Shown: positions 32,761 through 43,762 of the stretch, one piece after another
Numbering within the stretch: the first letter of the stretch is position 1
How the letters are laid out: each line of letters begins with the position of its first letter
NCBI GenBank assembly: GCA_016169945.1
Contig: JADLSH010000251.1
Coordinates: 1-64,000, forward strand
Source of the DNA: Trachythela sp. YZ-2020
Taxonomy: Eukaryota; Cnidaria; Anthozoa; Malacalcyonacea; Clavulariidae
Direction of reading: 5' to 3'
Length of the DNA: 64,000 nucleotides
Translations under genes and position numbers: made by a program
Notes under the pieces: model-generated
Told to the model about the DNA's origin: nothing
The model's database searches: none
The model's input: the letters and a program-made list of their open reading frames with translations, nothing else

Positions 32761-33600
32761 TTTAACATATATTTTTACCTCCAATTTTAATGCTCAATAT
32801 AGTTAACACCGCCGATTCCTCTGTGTTGGTGTATTTTAACGATATTCTGATAACTTTGACACTAATATTAACATAGTATGCAACGTGTGTAGTTACCTTT
32901 TTACCATTAATGACCTTTGATGACTTGAAATGACCCCCAAAATGACAATTTCCCCTACATGGTCCTAACTCCTTTTTTGCTACATAGACACCATGCCTTC
33001 TTTCGGAAAAATCTGAGTAGAGCCTAATGAAGTCAATATAATATTGGGACACTAACGTGACATTTCAGTGATAAAATACCCTATTTGACCTTTGACATCG
33101 CATTTCAAGGTCAACATTTAATACTGTGAGCACCAATTTGTGTATGGATATAGTTACACCAACATTCTGAGTATTTTGATATCAATTTCAACCACATCCG
33201 ATGTTTTGTGGTTGAGATACTAATTTTACCATAATTATTGAAGGTCAGTGACCTTTGATGACCTTATATTTCCAAAATGGCGATTCCCCAGCCTCTACCG
33301 TACTCAGTTAACACCTCTGATTCCTATTTGTGGTGCTTTCTAACACTATTCTGATCATTTTGACACTAACATTAATGCAACGTGTAGTTACCTTTTCTAC
33401 CATTAATGACCTTTGATTACATGAAATGACCCCTCCCCAATGACAATTAACCCACACCTCGTCATACCCCCATTTTTGGTACATATAATATACACCATGC
33501 CTAATGAAATACGTTGCAATTTGCTTCTTTTGAAAAATAGCATTTACTACACATAGTTCAAAAGAAGGAAAATAAACGATGTTCTTCACTTTATATACAT
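32760..33600. repeat. About 500-bp tandem repeat rich in TGACCT half-sites
   Basis: The stretch ACACCG/TCTGATTCCT...ATTCTGAT...TTTGACACTAA at 32806 recurs at 33310. AATGACCTTTGATGACTTGA at 32910 recurs at 33408, and a partial unit lies at 33130-33270. TGACCT/AGGTCA words cluster here, resembling nuclear-receptor half-sites. Frames on the minus strand in both units read HFG-GHFKSSKVINGKKVTT-like text but are not maintained. T2 starts the same series at the window end. Confidence 0.7.
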
Positions 33601-33639
33601 TTTGTTAATACAATTATGCTCTGGATAACCCCACCTAAC

Positions 33640-34980
33640 CAACACATCCGCGGACAATTCCACCTGAGAAAATTCCCCCTGGACAAATACCCCCGCCCTC
33701 GGTCAAATTGGCCCACAGAGTTAAATCGCGATTTAAACCAAATGATTTTAAAATAAAATTCACTGATTTTAATCAGTACTTTTTTATTTATATTTATCTT
33801 CCATTCGTAAAAGTCAATTTATTAATTGGAATCCACTAAAGCTACTTAATTACATACCATAGAACGATCTTAACACATGTACCACATACAAAACAAAAAT
33901 GTATTATGATTCCTAGTTACCTAGATAATATAACCTGATGAGGACTTGATGATGTTTAAAGCTAACATTTTATTTTATTGAAAATATGAAAACATATTTA
34001 AATTATTTTAAATTGGTTTGCAAAGGGGCTTATGTGCCAAATGGTGCTATCAATTATATCTATTTAAAGTCCGGATGACACACGACACCATTAGTACCAA
34101 AACAGCGCCCCGCGTACATGATTCGATGATGAGCGCGCGTGACAATGCCATTGAAATAGTGTGTATTTTTATTGGTTTTCCTCGACTTACTAGTCCTAAA
34201 ATATTTGATTTTTAAATTTTCATCCGTAGTAGGTGTACGAAATATGTTTACCATCATTTTGCCGGTATCCGGGTGGAATATGTCCCTTCGGTTGTATAGT
34301 AAAGTTGATTTAAAAAAATGTGCGTTACTACACACTAATCAATGGGAATTTCGTCTTAAATTACAGGCGTCTTACTCCAGTGAATGTTTACGTTTACTAG
34401 TCCCAAAATATTTGATTTTTAACATTTTCATCTATAGTAGGTGTACGGGACATATGTTTACCATCATTTTGCCGGTATCCGGGTGGAATATGTCCCTTCG
34501 GTTGTATAGTAAAGTTGATTAAAAAATATGCGTTCTACACACTAATCAATGGGGATTTCGTCTTGAATTCCCGACGTCTGCCTCCAGCCTGTTTGTGTTT
34601 CAGTTGCGTTCATCGCTGCGCGGGTAGGCGGGGCACTGTTGTGCGCGTGTATCAGTCCGTCTTTACTATATTGTTTTTCACCTGACCTAAACTAATATTA
34701 GAATATTTGAATGTTTATGAAAAAATATTAAAATTATTTTAAAATCAGATCAGGCGCGTTGCCGGGACTCCAACATTTGAGGCACGTGTGTATCCACGTC
34801 CTTCGGCTATTAAGCAACGCGCCAATTTATTTTACGTGGATCGTAGACAAAAATGTGGTTTCAACGGGGCTTACATGCCAAATGGTGCTATCAATTATAT
34901 CTATTTAACTATATTGTTTTTCATCTGACCTAAACTAATATTAGAATATTTGAATGTTTAAAAATGTGGCTTAATTAAAA
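33640..34980 (-). repeat. Inverted, rearranged copy of block S (14930-15400)
   Basis: Reverse-complement matches: CCTCATCAAGTTG near 15185 to CCTGATGAGGACTTGATGAT near 33940; GCGCATTGCTTAATAGCCGA to TCGGCTATTAAGCAACGCGC near 34805; and GGACAATTCCACCTGAG near 33650 for the G-rich array. Unrelated DNA and a local tandem duplication (34180-34580) interrupt it. GTGCTATCAATTATATCTAT occurs at both 34040 and 34885, so part of it is doubled. Confidence 0.7.
34180..34580 (+). repeat. Direct tandem duplication, about 208-bp unit
   Basis: TACTAGTCCTAAAATATTTG to GTATAGTAAAGTTGATT occurs twice with few differences (units near 34187 and 34395). Shared words are CCATCATTTTGCCGGTATCC and GGGTGGAATATGTCCCTTCG. 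A 116-codon open frame spanning both units is a consequence of the duplication. Confidence 0.8.
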
Positions 34981-35465
34981 CGAAAATGTATACCAAATAA
35001 TATGAAAAAAATACGTACCATTGCTGTTTGCGATGTGCATCGTTCGCTACTTATATTATATTATATTTTTTACTTGCGGGAATTTCCCCCGGAAATTCCC
35101 CCTACCATGCTGGAATCCCGTACTTATTTCGGTTTATGATAATTTCCTCAGCAGACGCACACTATAGTATTCGCGGGCAAAGGGTTAAGTAACCGTTTAA
35201 AAATACGTAAAGATTTAGATTATAAAGGTAAATCATTCCACTCATTAATAGCAACACACGAAAATCGACGTATATAATTAAACTCTGTCCTCCCCCCGTT
35301 TAGATATACTTTACTATTTGTAGCTGATCGTAACGTGAATACTGGCCGTGTACTTAAACATGTCAGTCAGGTAATTAGGTGTTAACTCATTAAATATTTA
35401 TACATCATCGTGAATCGTCTTAAGCGAACAATTTGTATATTAGTGGGACGACACTTTAATACCTT
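34980..35465. other. AT-rich spacer
   Basis: No gene. A short C-rich stretch (GGAATTTCCCCCGGAAATTC near 35080) belongs to the G-rich minisatellite family in reverse. The region 35160-35460 could contain drifted 5' LINE sequence, but I see no motif. Confidence 0.4.
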
Positions 35466-35469
35466 AAAT

Positions 35470-36776
35470 AATTCACGGGAACTTTGTTCCTGCGTGCCTA
35501 CATTGATAATAATTGAGACTGCCTTGTTCCTTCAAGTTTTAAACTTGCTCATGTCACCCCAGTTCTAAAAAAAGAAAAGTCTTGATAACAATTGTCTAAA
35601 AAGTTATCGTCCAATATCAAATTTGGGTTTTGTTTCAAAAAGTCTTGAAAAAGTTACCTTATTCAGGCTTATGGAACATCTACGTCATGAAAACCTCCTT
35701 GAAACCTATCAATCGGCTTACAAACCAGGTCACAGTATTGATACTGCCTTAAGCTTAGTACATGGTGATATTGTTACTCATATTGATAATGGGAAGTGCG
35801 TTTTACTTGTACTTCTGGACTTATCTTCAGCATTTGACACGATTAACCATGACATTTTACTACATCTACTACGAAGTAAGTTTAAGATAGACGGTACTGC
35901 TCTTTGCTGGTTTCAATCGTACATCAGTGGTCGCTACCAGCGTATTAAATTCGGTAATATTCTGTCGACCTCTCAGCCCTTGTTTACCGGTGTTCCTCAG
36001 GGTTCTGTACTTGGACCTGTTTTATTCAGTTTGTACATGTCTGGCCTCAGTGATATTATCCGACGCCACCACATTCAGTTTCATCACTATGCTGATGACA
36101 CGCAGTTGTATCTTGCTTTTGATAAGGGTAATATTCATATGGCGTATAAGATGATGGAAAATTGTATCGCTGATGTACGTGTCTGGCTAACCACTATGCA
36201 ATTGAAGTTAAATTGCAACAAAACTGAATTCATTGTTCTTCATTCAAAATTCTCGTCATTTGATGGCAATGTCCCTGCTCTTTCAGTTGGTTCGGATTCC
36301 GTCATATCTTCTACATCTGTTCGAAATTTGGGTGCAATGTTTGATGTACATATGACACTTGATAAGCATGTTGATAACCTCTGCAGATTAGCAAATTGGC
36401 AGTTAAGAAATATCGGCCTTATGAGGAACCTTCTTGATCGCAATACTTGTGAAATTCTCATTCATGCATTTGTTACTTCTCGACTTGATTTCCTTAATTC
36501 TCTTTTGTTCGGACTGCCTGCGCGGTGTGTTAAAAAACTACAGAGAATACAAAATACTGCGGCACGAATTGTACGGAAGGAAAAGAGGAGCTGTTCTATA
36601 ACCCCAATTTTAAATGATCTGAATTGGTTACCTATTTCTAGTAGAATTAAATCAAGACACTTCTCAAGACATTTCTCTTTTCCAGTTAGGATCGTGTATC
36701 CACCCTGTACAGCGCCTAGAGCAATAATTGCTTGTCAGTTGATTTGGCGCTTTATAAGACTAATTATTATTATTAT
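35470..36776 (+). mobile_element. L2/CR1-like LINE, 5'-truncated, with internal deletion
   Basis: RT-homologous text starts near 35510 with stops and frame changes (LFPSSFK; HVTPVLKKEKS; SYRPISNLGFVSKSLEKV). It then runs open to 36855. It ends in a typical LINE 3' tail: ACAGCGCCTAGAGCAATAAT, TTGGCGCTTTATAAGACT and (ATT)n at 36763-36775. The usual C-terminal region after LNWLPISSRIK is missing: the coding sequence jumps directly to the 3' UTR near 36660-36700, so an internal deletion has occurred. Confidence 0.85.
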
Positions 36777-36855
36777 ACGTGCCGCCATTTTCTGTAGGCG
36801 CAACAATCTAAGCAGATCACCGTTATTACACGTTCCCCAGACAATACTACAATAA
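35623..36855 (+). pseudogene. L2/CR1-like reverse transcriptase, partial
   Basis: The open 410-residue stretch has QSAYKPGHSIDTALSL (29-44), motif A LLDLSSAFDTINHDILL (64-80, Asp66), TGVPQGSVLGPVLF (122-135) and YADDTQLYL (156-164, Asp158 and Asp159), then LTTMQLKLNCNKTEFIVL. All three catalytic aspartates remain. After about residue 340 the frame reads 3' UTR and foreign DNA, so the end to 36855 is not real protein. The first ATG is internal to the RT; the endonuclease is lost. It encodes the enzyme that copies LINE RNA at a nicked target. Confidence 0.85.
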
Positions 36856-36990
36856 TCATAAATTGGTCTAATATAGCCATTATAGTATAGAATGCGACTA
36901 TTAAAGTCGACATACGGTTTTATGCGTCTTAAGGTCATGGTTGAAATCCTAATATTTTTTGTATTTTATGAAAGTTGGATTATTGCATTT
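36777..36990 (-). pseudogene. LINE RT C-terminal fragment, tail-to-tail
   Basis: The minus strand encodes SRILYYNGYIRPIYDYCSIV, WGTCNNGDLLRLLRLQKMAAR and then isoleucines from the neighbouring (ATT)n. This is the conserved post-RT 'YxxYIRPxxDYCSxVWG' region of CR1/jockey LINEs. It abuts the 3' tail of the plus-strand LINE, so two elements end against each other. Confidence 0.8.
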
Positions 36991-37129
36991 TTGTATAGGT
37001 CTATGTCTTAACTATACGGCTGAAGAAAAAAAATCAAAAAAATCACTAAAGCCATTCAAATGGACCCCTAAAGTAGCATTTATCAAATACTGATATTTCC
37101 AATATTGTTGGTTCTGATGAAAAGTGTTG

Positions 37130-37215
37130 TAATCGAGTCACCAAATGTCGAGTCTCGAGTCGAGTCGAGTCCGAGTCTTTCCAATACAGGTCGAGTCCGA
37201 GTCGAGTCACTGTTT
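37130..37215. repeat. GACTCGAGTC simple repeat, left of the foldback
   Basis: Overlapping GAGTCGAGTCCGAGTC words. A similar tract lies right of the foldback at 38235-38345 and again near 38535, so the foldback may have entered a pre-existing repeat tract. Confidence 0.65.
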
Positions 37216-37304
37216 GAGTTATTTTGAGTAATTTCGTATAGTCCCTCATTATTGTAGTAACTTAAAATCCGTGTATATTGACAGTGCTTACCGATGCACA
37301 GTAG

Positions 37305-38130
37305 ATAAGAAAGTTAAAAAACAAAGAAAGGGAAACAAATATTATGTTAGTTGATGCTATGATAGAGAAGAAGATTCTCTACAAAAGGCTAAAACAACTT
37401 TTAAAACGGACATACCATTGGGAAGTTATGAACGTTTGAAGTTAACGCTTACACAAGTGAAAAACCGCTCTTTTGTTAAAACTAAAGTATTTTCACGTAT
37501 ATAGGTGCATGCCGTCACTGCCGTCCAACTAGAATGTCAATACCATCTGGAATGTACATTATCTACAAAAGTTAAAGTCCGACAAAGATCAAACTTGGCA
37601 CGACGGTTGACCTCGATGAATACAATATGTGTATTGTTTTTGGTGGAGGTCAAAGGTAATTTGAGGTCAATGGAGGTCAAACACTAAAATGTTGACGCAT
37701 GCCTTGTAAGCACGGAATATAAACATTGGATAAAGTTTATACTCGGTATGTAGATTGACCACTACGCAGTATTGATCATACCGAGTATGAACGTTATCCA
37801 ATGTTAAATTTGTTATACAGTGTTTACAAGGAATGCGTCAACCTTATAGCGTTTGACCCTCCATTGACCTTTGACTTCCGCCAAAAACAGAACAAATATT
37901 GTATTCACTGAGGTCAACCTTCATACCAAGTTTGAACTTTGTCGGACTTTAACTTTTTGAGATAATGTATTTACAAGCATCTACCAGTTAGTATTGAACT
38001 TGTGTAATCGTTAAGTTCAAACGTTCGTAACTTGCCAATGGAATGTCCGTTTTCAAAGTTATTTTTACCATTTTGTAGATAATTTTCTTCTCTATAGCAT
38101 CAGCTAACATTTCCTCTTTCTTTGTCTTTT
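37305..38130. repeat. Foldback element, two arms of about 400 bp
   Basis: The left arm (AAACAAAGAAAGGGAAACAA, GATGCTATGATAGAGAAGAA, AAACGGACATACCATTGGGA) is mirrored by the inverted right arm. The centre is a roughly 24-base loop near 37763 between ATAAAGTTTATACTCGGTATG and CATACCGAGTATGAACGTTAT. Arms differ at perhaps 10-20 percent of sites by eye. Arms contain several AGGTCA words. No ORF longer than about 60 codons. It is a long-hairpin MITE or foldback transposon; the target duplication is unresolved. Confidence 0.85.
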
Positions 38131-38352
38131 AACCCTATCTTACATGGGGGGGGGGGGCATTGTTCCCCCCTCTACTATTTATGCGGTTGCTAAGCAAGCA
38201 GGATTTTACATTTTCCTTCTATGACTTTCAAGTAATTGTTACTTGTGACTCGAATCGCGTCCGAGTCATTTCACGTAGTGACTCGAGTCTAATCCCTACA
38301 CATGATACTCGAGTCAGCTCAGAGTCCCAAAATATGTGACACAAGTCTTTTG

Positions 38353-38535
38353 TCTGACCGGTTAGCTCAGTTGGTAGAGCATTGGACTGGTAATCGCAAG
38401 GTTACAGGTTCGAGTCTGGGGTGATGACATCTATAATCCAGTGCCTCTAACTGGTATATCAAAGTCCTTGGGTGGCTCTATATGACCTCGTTGTTAAAAG
38501 AGGGCCAATAAACTTGATTAATCAATCAATCAATC
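38353..38535 (+). mobile_element. Full CATT/ATCA-tailed tRNA SINE
   Basis: A well-preserved member. A box TTAGCTCAGTTGGTAGAG, anticodon-like GGACTGGTAATCG (GGT, threonine-like), B box GGTTACAGGTTCGAGTCTGG, then TGATGACATCTATAATCCAG, CTCTAACTGGTATATCAAAG and GACCTCGTTGTTAAAAGAGG, with an (ATCA)n tail. It is a good reference for the family. Confidence 0.9.
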
Positions 38536-38539
38536 GAGT

Positions 38540-38850
38540 CGATTTATCGAGTCACAATTACACCACTGCTGATAAAGTACCAGAATGGACACTTTATAGA
38601 CTCTCTACCTCGTGAATCCCTAACAAGGGGTGAGGAAGAATACACTAACTGCTGACGCTCTCTCTAGTAAGGAATAGCAAGGGGATTTTTTATATCTGAT
38701 GGGGAAACTGTTGCTATGCCACAATGTTAATGCGATGACAAATGTTTGTTAATTTCCCGGCACGCCGGCCCCGGGGAAGCGTGGCGGAACTCCTGTCCAA
38801 CAAGAGGGGAAAAACACATTACTTACCACTGTCTAACAGTGTTGAGAAGT
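38540..38850. other. Spacer with no recognisable feature
   Basis: Mixed-composition DNA between two SINEs. A GC-rich CACGCCGGCCCCGGGGAAGC word lies near 38760. No gene seen. Confidence 0.4.
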
Positions 38851-38852
38851 CG

Positions 38853-39300
38853 GGTTTAGCGCAGTGGTAGCGTGTTGGGTTGGTGACCGCAAGGTCGCCG
38901 GTTCGATCCCCGTTCAGCGCTGCTGCTGAACTTGGCTTATGTCCTTTGAGCAAAGACATTCTATCTCGACTGCTTCATTCCACCCAGGTGTAGGCTTCGG
39001 CCTAATTGGGAACCATAGCTTTGCCATCCATATATATCACGGGCCCACGTATGGAGGTTGACGTTGGCTCAAAATGGTCCAGGCAACTCCATACGTATAC
39101 TATACGGGATTTGAAACCTATTCAAACAAACAAACACTTCACCCTAGCTCTGATTGGATAACTCATTCACGTGCAACCAATACGAGGAATTGATTGGCTG
39201 GAACAATCCTTTCCATCGTCCTAGTGTATGTGTGGGTAAGACGCCAACACCAATGGCCAGGGTAATACATGTCAAAGCGCGTTGATGTCTGGTTTCGGAT
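38853..39300 (+). mobile_element. tRNA SINE with intact head, second family
   Basis: A box TTTAGCGCAGTGGTAGCG and B box CGCCGGTTCGATCCCC are both good. The body CTTATGTCCTTTGAGCAAAG and tail CAAAGCGCGTTGATGTCTGG match 10858-11135 and 60920-61195. About 210 bases (39013-39225), including GGGCCCACGTATGGAGGTTG, sit inside and look like a separate insertion. The (ATT)n tail is missing: sequence passes into a short P-like scrap at about 39295-39333. Confidence 0.8.
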
Positions 39301-39344
39301 GGGGGTGGGACTTCGGAGTGATGGTCTTAAGTTTTTATACGAAA

Positions 39345-41215
39345 TCTGGACAAAATGGCTAAACCTTACCATGGACTACGGAAAATGGCGTAGAACTGAT
39401 GACCACGACGACATAACCAACAAGCCGACCTCCATACATACGTTCCGCATACACAGCCCTCCCCATGCATGTGTCCCTATATTACAATATATGTGGGACT
39501 CCCAGCTCATCCAATATCTATATAGATCATTGGCACGCGGGGGGGGGTATTGATACGGGGGGGGGGGATTTCGGAGGTCGTGGCCTTAAGTTTAGTAAGG
39601 AGTACTCCAGGTTGGATGTTAGGAAGTTTTTCTTCTCACGGAGCGTTGGTATTGCCCACCCCACCCCACGTGTCTCCTTATTACCCTATATGTAAGACTC
39701 CCAACCCATCCAATATCTATATAGAGCATTTTTCATCTAATGGAGCATTGACATGGGGGTGCCGAACGGAGTATGAACCACTGACTATGACTCTTGGAAC
39801 CAATACTGATAGTATCTGGGAGGTCGGACTATAACAGCAGGCTGAGTCTTGGGACTAAGCCCAGAGGACTGAAGTACTTAGTGTGTGTGTGGTGGGGGGT
39901 GTCTACGTGGGGACATTGTTTGGAGGAAATTGTCCGGGGGAAGTTTTCCGGGGTGATTGAGCGCCCTCTAAATAATTTTCTACTTTATAATATCAAGATT
40001 GTTTTACAACATGTAACTGTCTATCATGTCTATACTCACTCTAAAAAGAAATGCATTCCTGTATGTATATGATATTTAGTACTATAGGGCGCCCTTTATT
40101 TGTTTATTTTAATTAATCCACCCTAATTAACATGCAATATTTGTTCCGTGGATTTCCGATTTTGTATTGCATAGGAACATGGGGTATAACGGAACCCCTA
40201 ACTTTGCGGCCTTCCAGTGTCCCTATCATATCATACCAGTGTATATTTTAGTGTAGTTATTCCTACAACATACATCATAAAGATTGTATTTCCAAGTTAT
40301 TACAATGATTGTACACCTGTGTCGGCTGATATTTGACGAAAACTGAAAATGTTCAAGTGTTCCGTTTTGCCCGATTGCTATGTATAATGTATAATGTGTA
40401 ATCTTAAAAACATGATGTAGCTAGTATATTTTACTTTTGATTCTCTCTTTAGTCTTATTTTATACGTATTTATGCTCAAGTTAGTCTTATATAAACATTC
40501 TCTACACCAGTAAATAAAAAGGTAAAATCACAAAATATTCATCATACTCGAACCACTGGTCCGTTTTTCCCAATTTGTAAATACCGTTCGGCCCCAAATA
40601 TAGCATAGTGAAAAAGTCAACATTTAATCGACGTTCGTAATTTAAATCACAAAATGTGTGGACATTGGTAATTACATATATCACATTAGCGTAAATAATG
40701 CTTAGGCTAGGTATTTCCATCCACTGTTTTTCAGTAATGGCATAAAAATATAACATGATAATAAACTTAAAACACCATATAATATATTTTGTTTGATATT
40801 TACACCATTTCAAATACACTGTACTATTAGTATATATTACAAGTTTTTGTTACCTGCATTATTTTAGACGCTTAACCAATTACTGACCTTCAAAATGTGT
40901 GACGAGTTCCAAATACGAGATATTGATGAATTCCGTTTTGCCCGGGGGTCCGTTATACCCCATGTTCCCCAACATAATTATAGTCAACATATTTAAAATT
41001 GGGTGTCCACATGCTGTCGACAATCATAGAACTTAAAAACTATAAGATTTTTGGCACTTTGTTTGGCACACGGTCTAGATCTACAATTTATCATATATTT
41101 TGTTTTAAAAATCACTGATTAAAGAGCATGTCGAAAGACGAGATGATATGTTTATTTGTTACGTCAGACCAAGTCGTACCTTTATGTATATATTCTCCAA
41201 TAGTGTTCTCAACAG
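39345..41215. other. Left part of block P3, non-coding
   Basis: Collinear with P1 and P2. It holds two G runs (39540, 39560), which lie in a duplicated GGGGGG..TTTCGGAGGTC context, and the short GGAAATTGTCCGGGGG motif near 39925. The open minus-strand stretch at 40502-40819 is not conserved in P1. Confidence 0.55.
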
Positions 41216-41219
41216 TATT

Positions 41220-41830
41220 CCATGTGGCGAATGTCTAAAGCGATGGAGTTCGGGGCGGCAGATTCGCTTGACGCGGGTTCGAGACCATGGTAAAGTCGAT
41301 TTTTTTAATCTTATAAAAGTTCAGTTCTGTTCATTAAATATAACTTCCAACCATCTTCAATCACCAACTGGGCCGTTGGCTCAACGGCTTCTGCCGTAGG
41401 CTCGCAACCTGCTGGTACTCCGATCAGAGGTAGGTGAGGTTTAGTTTTATTACTGGACCAAAGTTTGACCAACACATTTGACAGATGTGCTATGGACTGG
41501 GGTTGTCACAGGTCTCTCTTCCCCTTTAGCCTACCGTCCGATTGACTTTGAGAACGACCGGATACCATCTGAGTCTGGAAGGGGATTTTTCAATCGCGGA
41601 GGGAAATGTGTGCGAACAGGCGCTCCGTCAAGCCGAAGGGTCCTATTATCTGGAAGGGGACTAGCGACTGTGTTCGAATATAGTCGCGACCTCTCGCAAC
41701 TGGTGAATGCCTGCCTAAGTTGAGCACATTTTTTGTCCTATTGTTTTCTTTGTTGATGTACCTGAGTGAAAGGCACTCAGGATTAGTAGTAGTTCTCATG
41801 CACGAGTTCGATCCACCAATTCCAATTAAC
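41220..41830. other. GC-rich conserved island of block P, copy 3
   Basis: Third copy of the island at 5885-6490. The open frame (TTG at 41478 to stop at 41723) differs from copy 1 by one residue, Ser to Asn, plus a few silent changes. No family recognised. Confidence 0.5.
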
Positions 41831-42640
41831 ATTAAATAAATATTAATACTATTTTTATAGTTAAAATTAATATTAATACAATTATTTTATTATACTTACT
41901 ATTTAATTTAATTAAAATTTAATTAAATGCGCTTATACAGTTGTAAAGGGGAATTATAAATATTACAATACACAAACATTCCTATTGATTATCATATACA
42001 AAGTCTCTGTCGCCCAACATATTGCATTTCAGAATATAACAAAAAATGTATAACTGAAACTATTATTATTTAAAACCGGTGACTAAGTCATACAAAATGG
42101 GGGATAGGATGGGGTGTGGTGGGGGGGGGGGTATTGGAAATTGATTTCCCGAAATTAAAACTGCCTGAAAATATTTTGTGGCAACCGTTAATAAAATCAT
42201 AATCTTCTTACACTGAGTTTTAAGTTTGACATTCACTCTTGCAGATCAATATTGGCATATGTACCATGGAAAAAATATAATAATAATAATAACTATTATA
42301 GTCTATATTTTGAGAGGGATGAAAACTCTGTTGGCAAAAAGCTAGTCTTCTCCGAGGCCCTCTAAAAAGGCATTACAAACTATAGCAATTAATTAAAATA
42401 ACATCAAATAATGAATTAGCCTACATAATAAAATATCATATATAGTATCATAAAAGTAAGTTAATTTCATATAGTCATAAAACAATATCTTAAAATGAGT
42501 TATTCAAACATAATCACACTTGATAAGCTACATACTTAGTATTCTTAAGCGATAGTTGTAATCGGTTCCATTCACCAGTGTTTGATAATCTTTTCATGTG
42601 GTAATCTGTTTTTCCTCCATTAAGAAACAGGTTACCTGTT
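41830..42640. other. Block P3 AT-rich stretch
   Basis: AT-rich, with a G run near 42120. No gene. Collinear with P2 (25335-26130). Confidence 0.45.
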
Positions 42641-42649
42641 GAGGTTTGT

Positions 42650-43080
42650 ATTACCCATAGATGTAATAACAACCATAAATAATGTATTACCAACTATGAA
42701 TGTAATAAAAGTCAACCATAAATGTATTACCAACCATAAATGTAATACAATCAACCAAAAATGTAATAAAATGTTGACCATAAATGTAATATCATTTCAG
42801 CCAGCAATGTAATACATTTTCTAACCATAAATATAATACAAATCAACCATAAATGTAATAAAAAATCATAAACATCAAATATTTTCTTTCCGTACTTTGT
42901 TTTTTCAAGGGTACCAAACCGAAAGAAATCATACACAGAGAATATTTTCTTTCACCAATTTTTGTCTAGGGTACCAAAACTGAAAAAAAATCAACATAGA
43001 TTTTTTTCTCTCACCCCACAGACAATCAATGTTTAGAGAACCGAAAAAACATACACATAGATTTTCTTCTCTCACCAAAA
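42650..43080 (-). repeat. Inverted P minisatellites, P3
   Basis: Reverse-complement arrays as in 26130-26570 (AACCATAAATGTAATA; TTCTCTCACC). The opposing plus-orientation arm that P2 has at 27480-27920 is absent because P3 is cut at about 43762 and joined to R3. Confidence 0.8.
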
Positions 43081-43762
43081 AAATGTAGGATACATGTAGG
43101 AGCTACATCGGACATAAATCAGCAAGAAACCGACACGGCAAAATATATTGGCTACACCTGGATTCGAACCGGCGACCGGTTGTATAATATAATATAATAA
43201 CATTATATAATATAATAATAATAATAACAATATTTAAAGAGGGTGAGCTCGCTTAGCACAAGTACTAATCTTCCCCGAGGGCCTCATAATAATAGGCCTA
43301 TGCGTATACATTATAGGGTACTGTAATTATATGACATCATTAAAATGTCAGTTGAGCTTTACTATACAGGGAGAGTTTTTCTATATATGACGGATGTTTT
43401 ACACAACGGATCATTTATTACAAAACGCGGGGTAGGATTCACCCTCTATAGATTTGGTATAGGCCTACATATATATTTTGGGTCTCGAAATAACTTTTGG
43501 ATCCAAACATGTAAGCCTATAATTATGTCCGACATTTAGGTCCGAAATATTGGGCTCGAATAAAAAGTTAGGGTTTCCGAATCTAAAGAGAACTATCATA
43601 CATTTGTATATTGTATATATGTTTTCTTATATATAGTTGACATTTTGGTTTTGGAGATTTTATTTTTATGTGACATTTTTGTAGGTTTTCCTATTTTTTT
43701 GGTGCGTGACAATTTGTCTATGGTTATGATTTCTTTCGGTTTTGAAACCCTTGAAGAAAAAC
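43080..43762. other. Right end of P3
   Basis: Includes the T-arm-like CCTGGATTCGAACCGGCGAC (minus strand, 43155-43175), (ATA)n, and CGTGACAATTTGTCTATGG. It ends at CTTGAAGAAAAA, where it jumps into the R linker. LINE-A C-terminus and RT are therefore deleted in this copy. Confidence 0.55.

Noticed and set aside
36597..36855. C-terminal protein extension of the L2-like RT
   Set aside because: The frame reads through the LINE 3' UTR and (ATT)n tail into a minus-strand fragment, so it is not genuine protein.
38353..38425. Possible functional tRNA-Thr gene (GGT anticodon-like)
   Set aside because: Good A and B boxes, but no acceptor-stem pairing, and it continues into the SINE body and tail shared by many copies.
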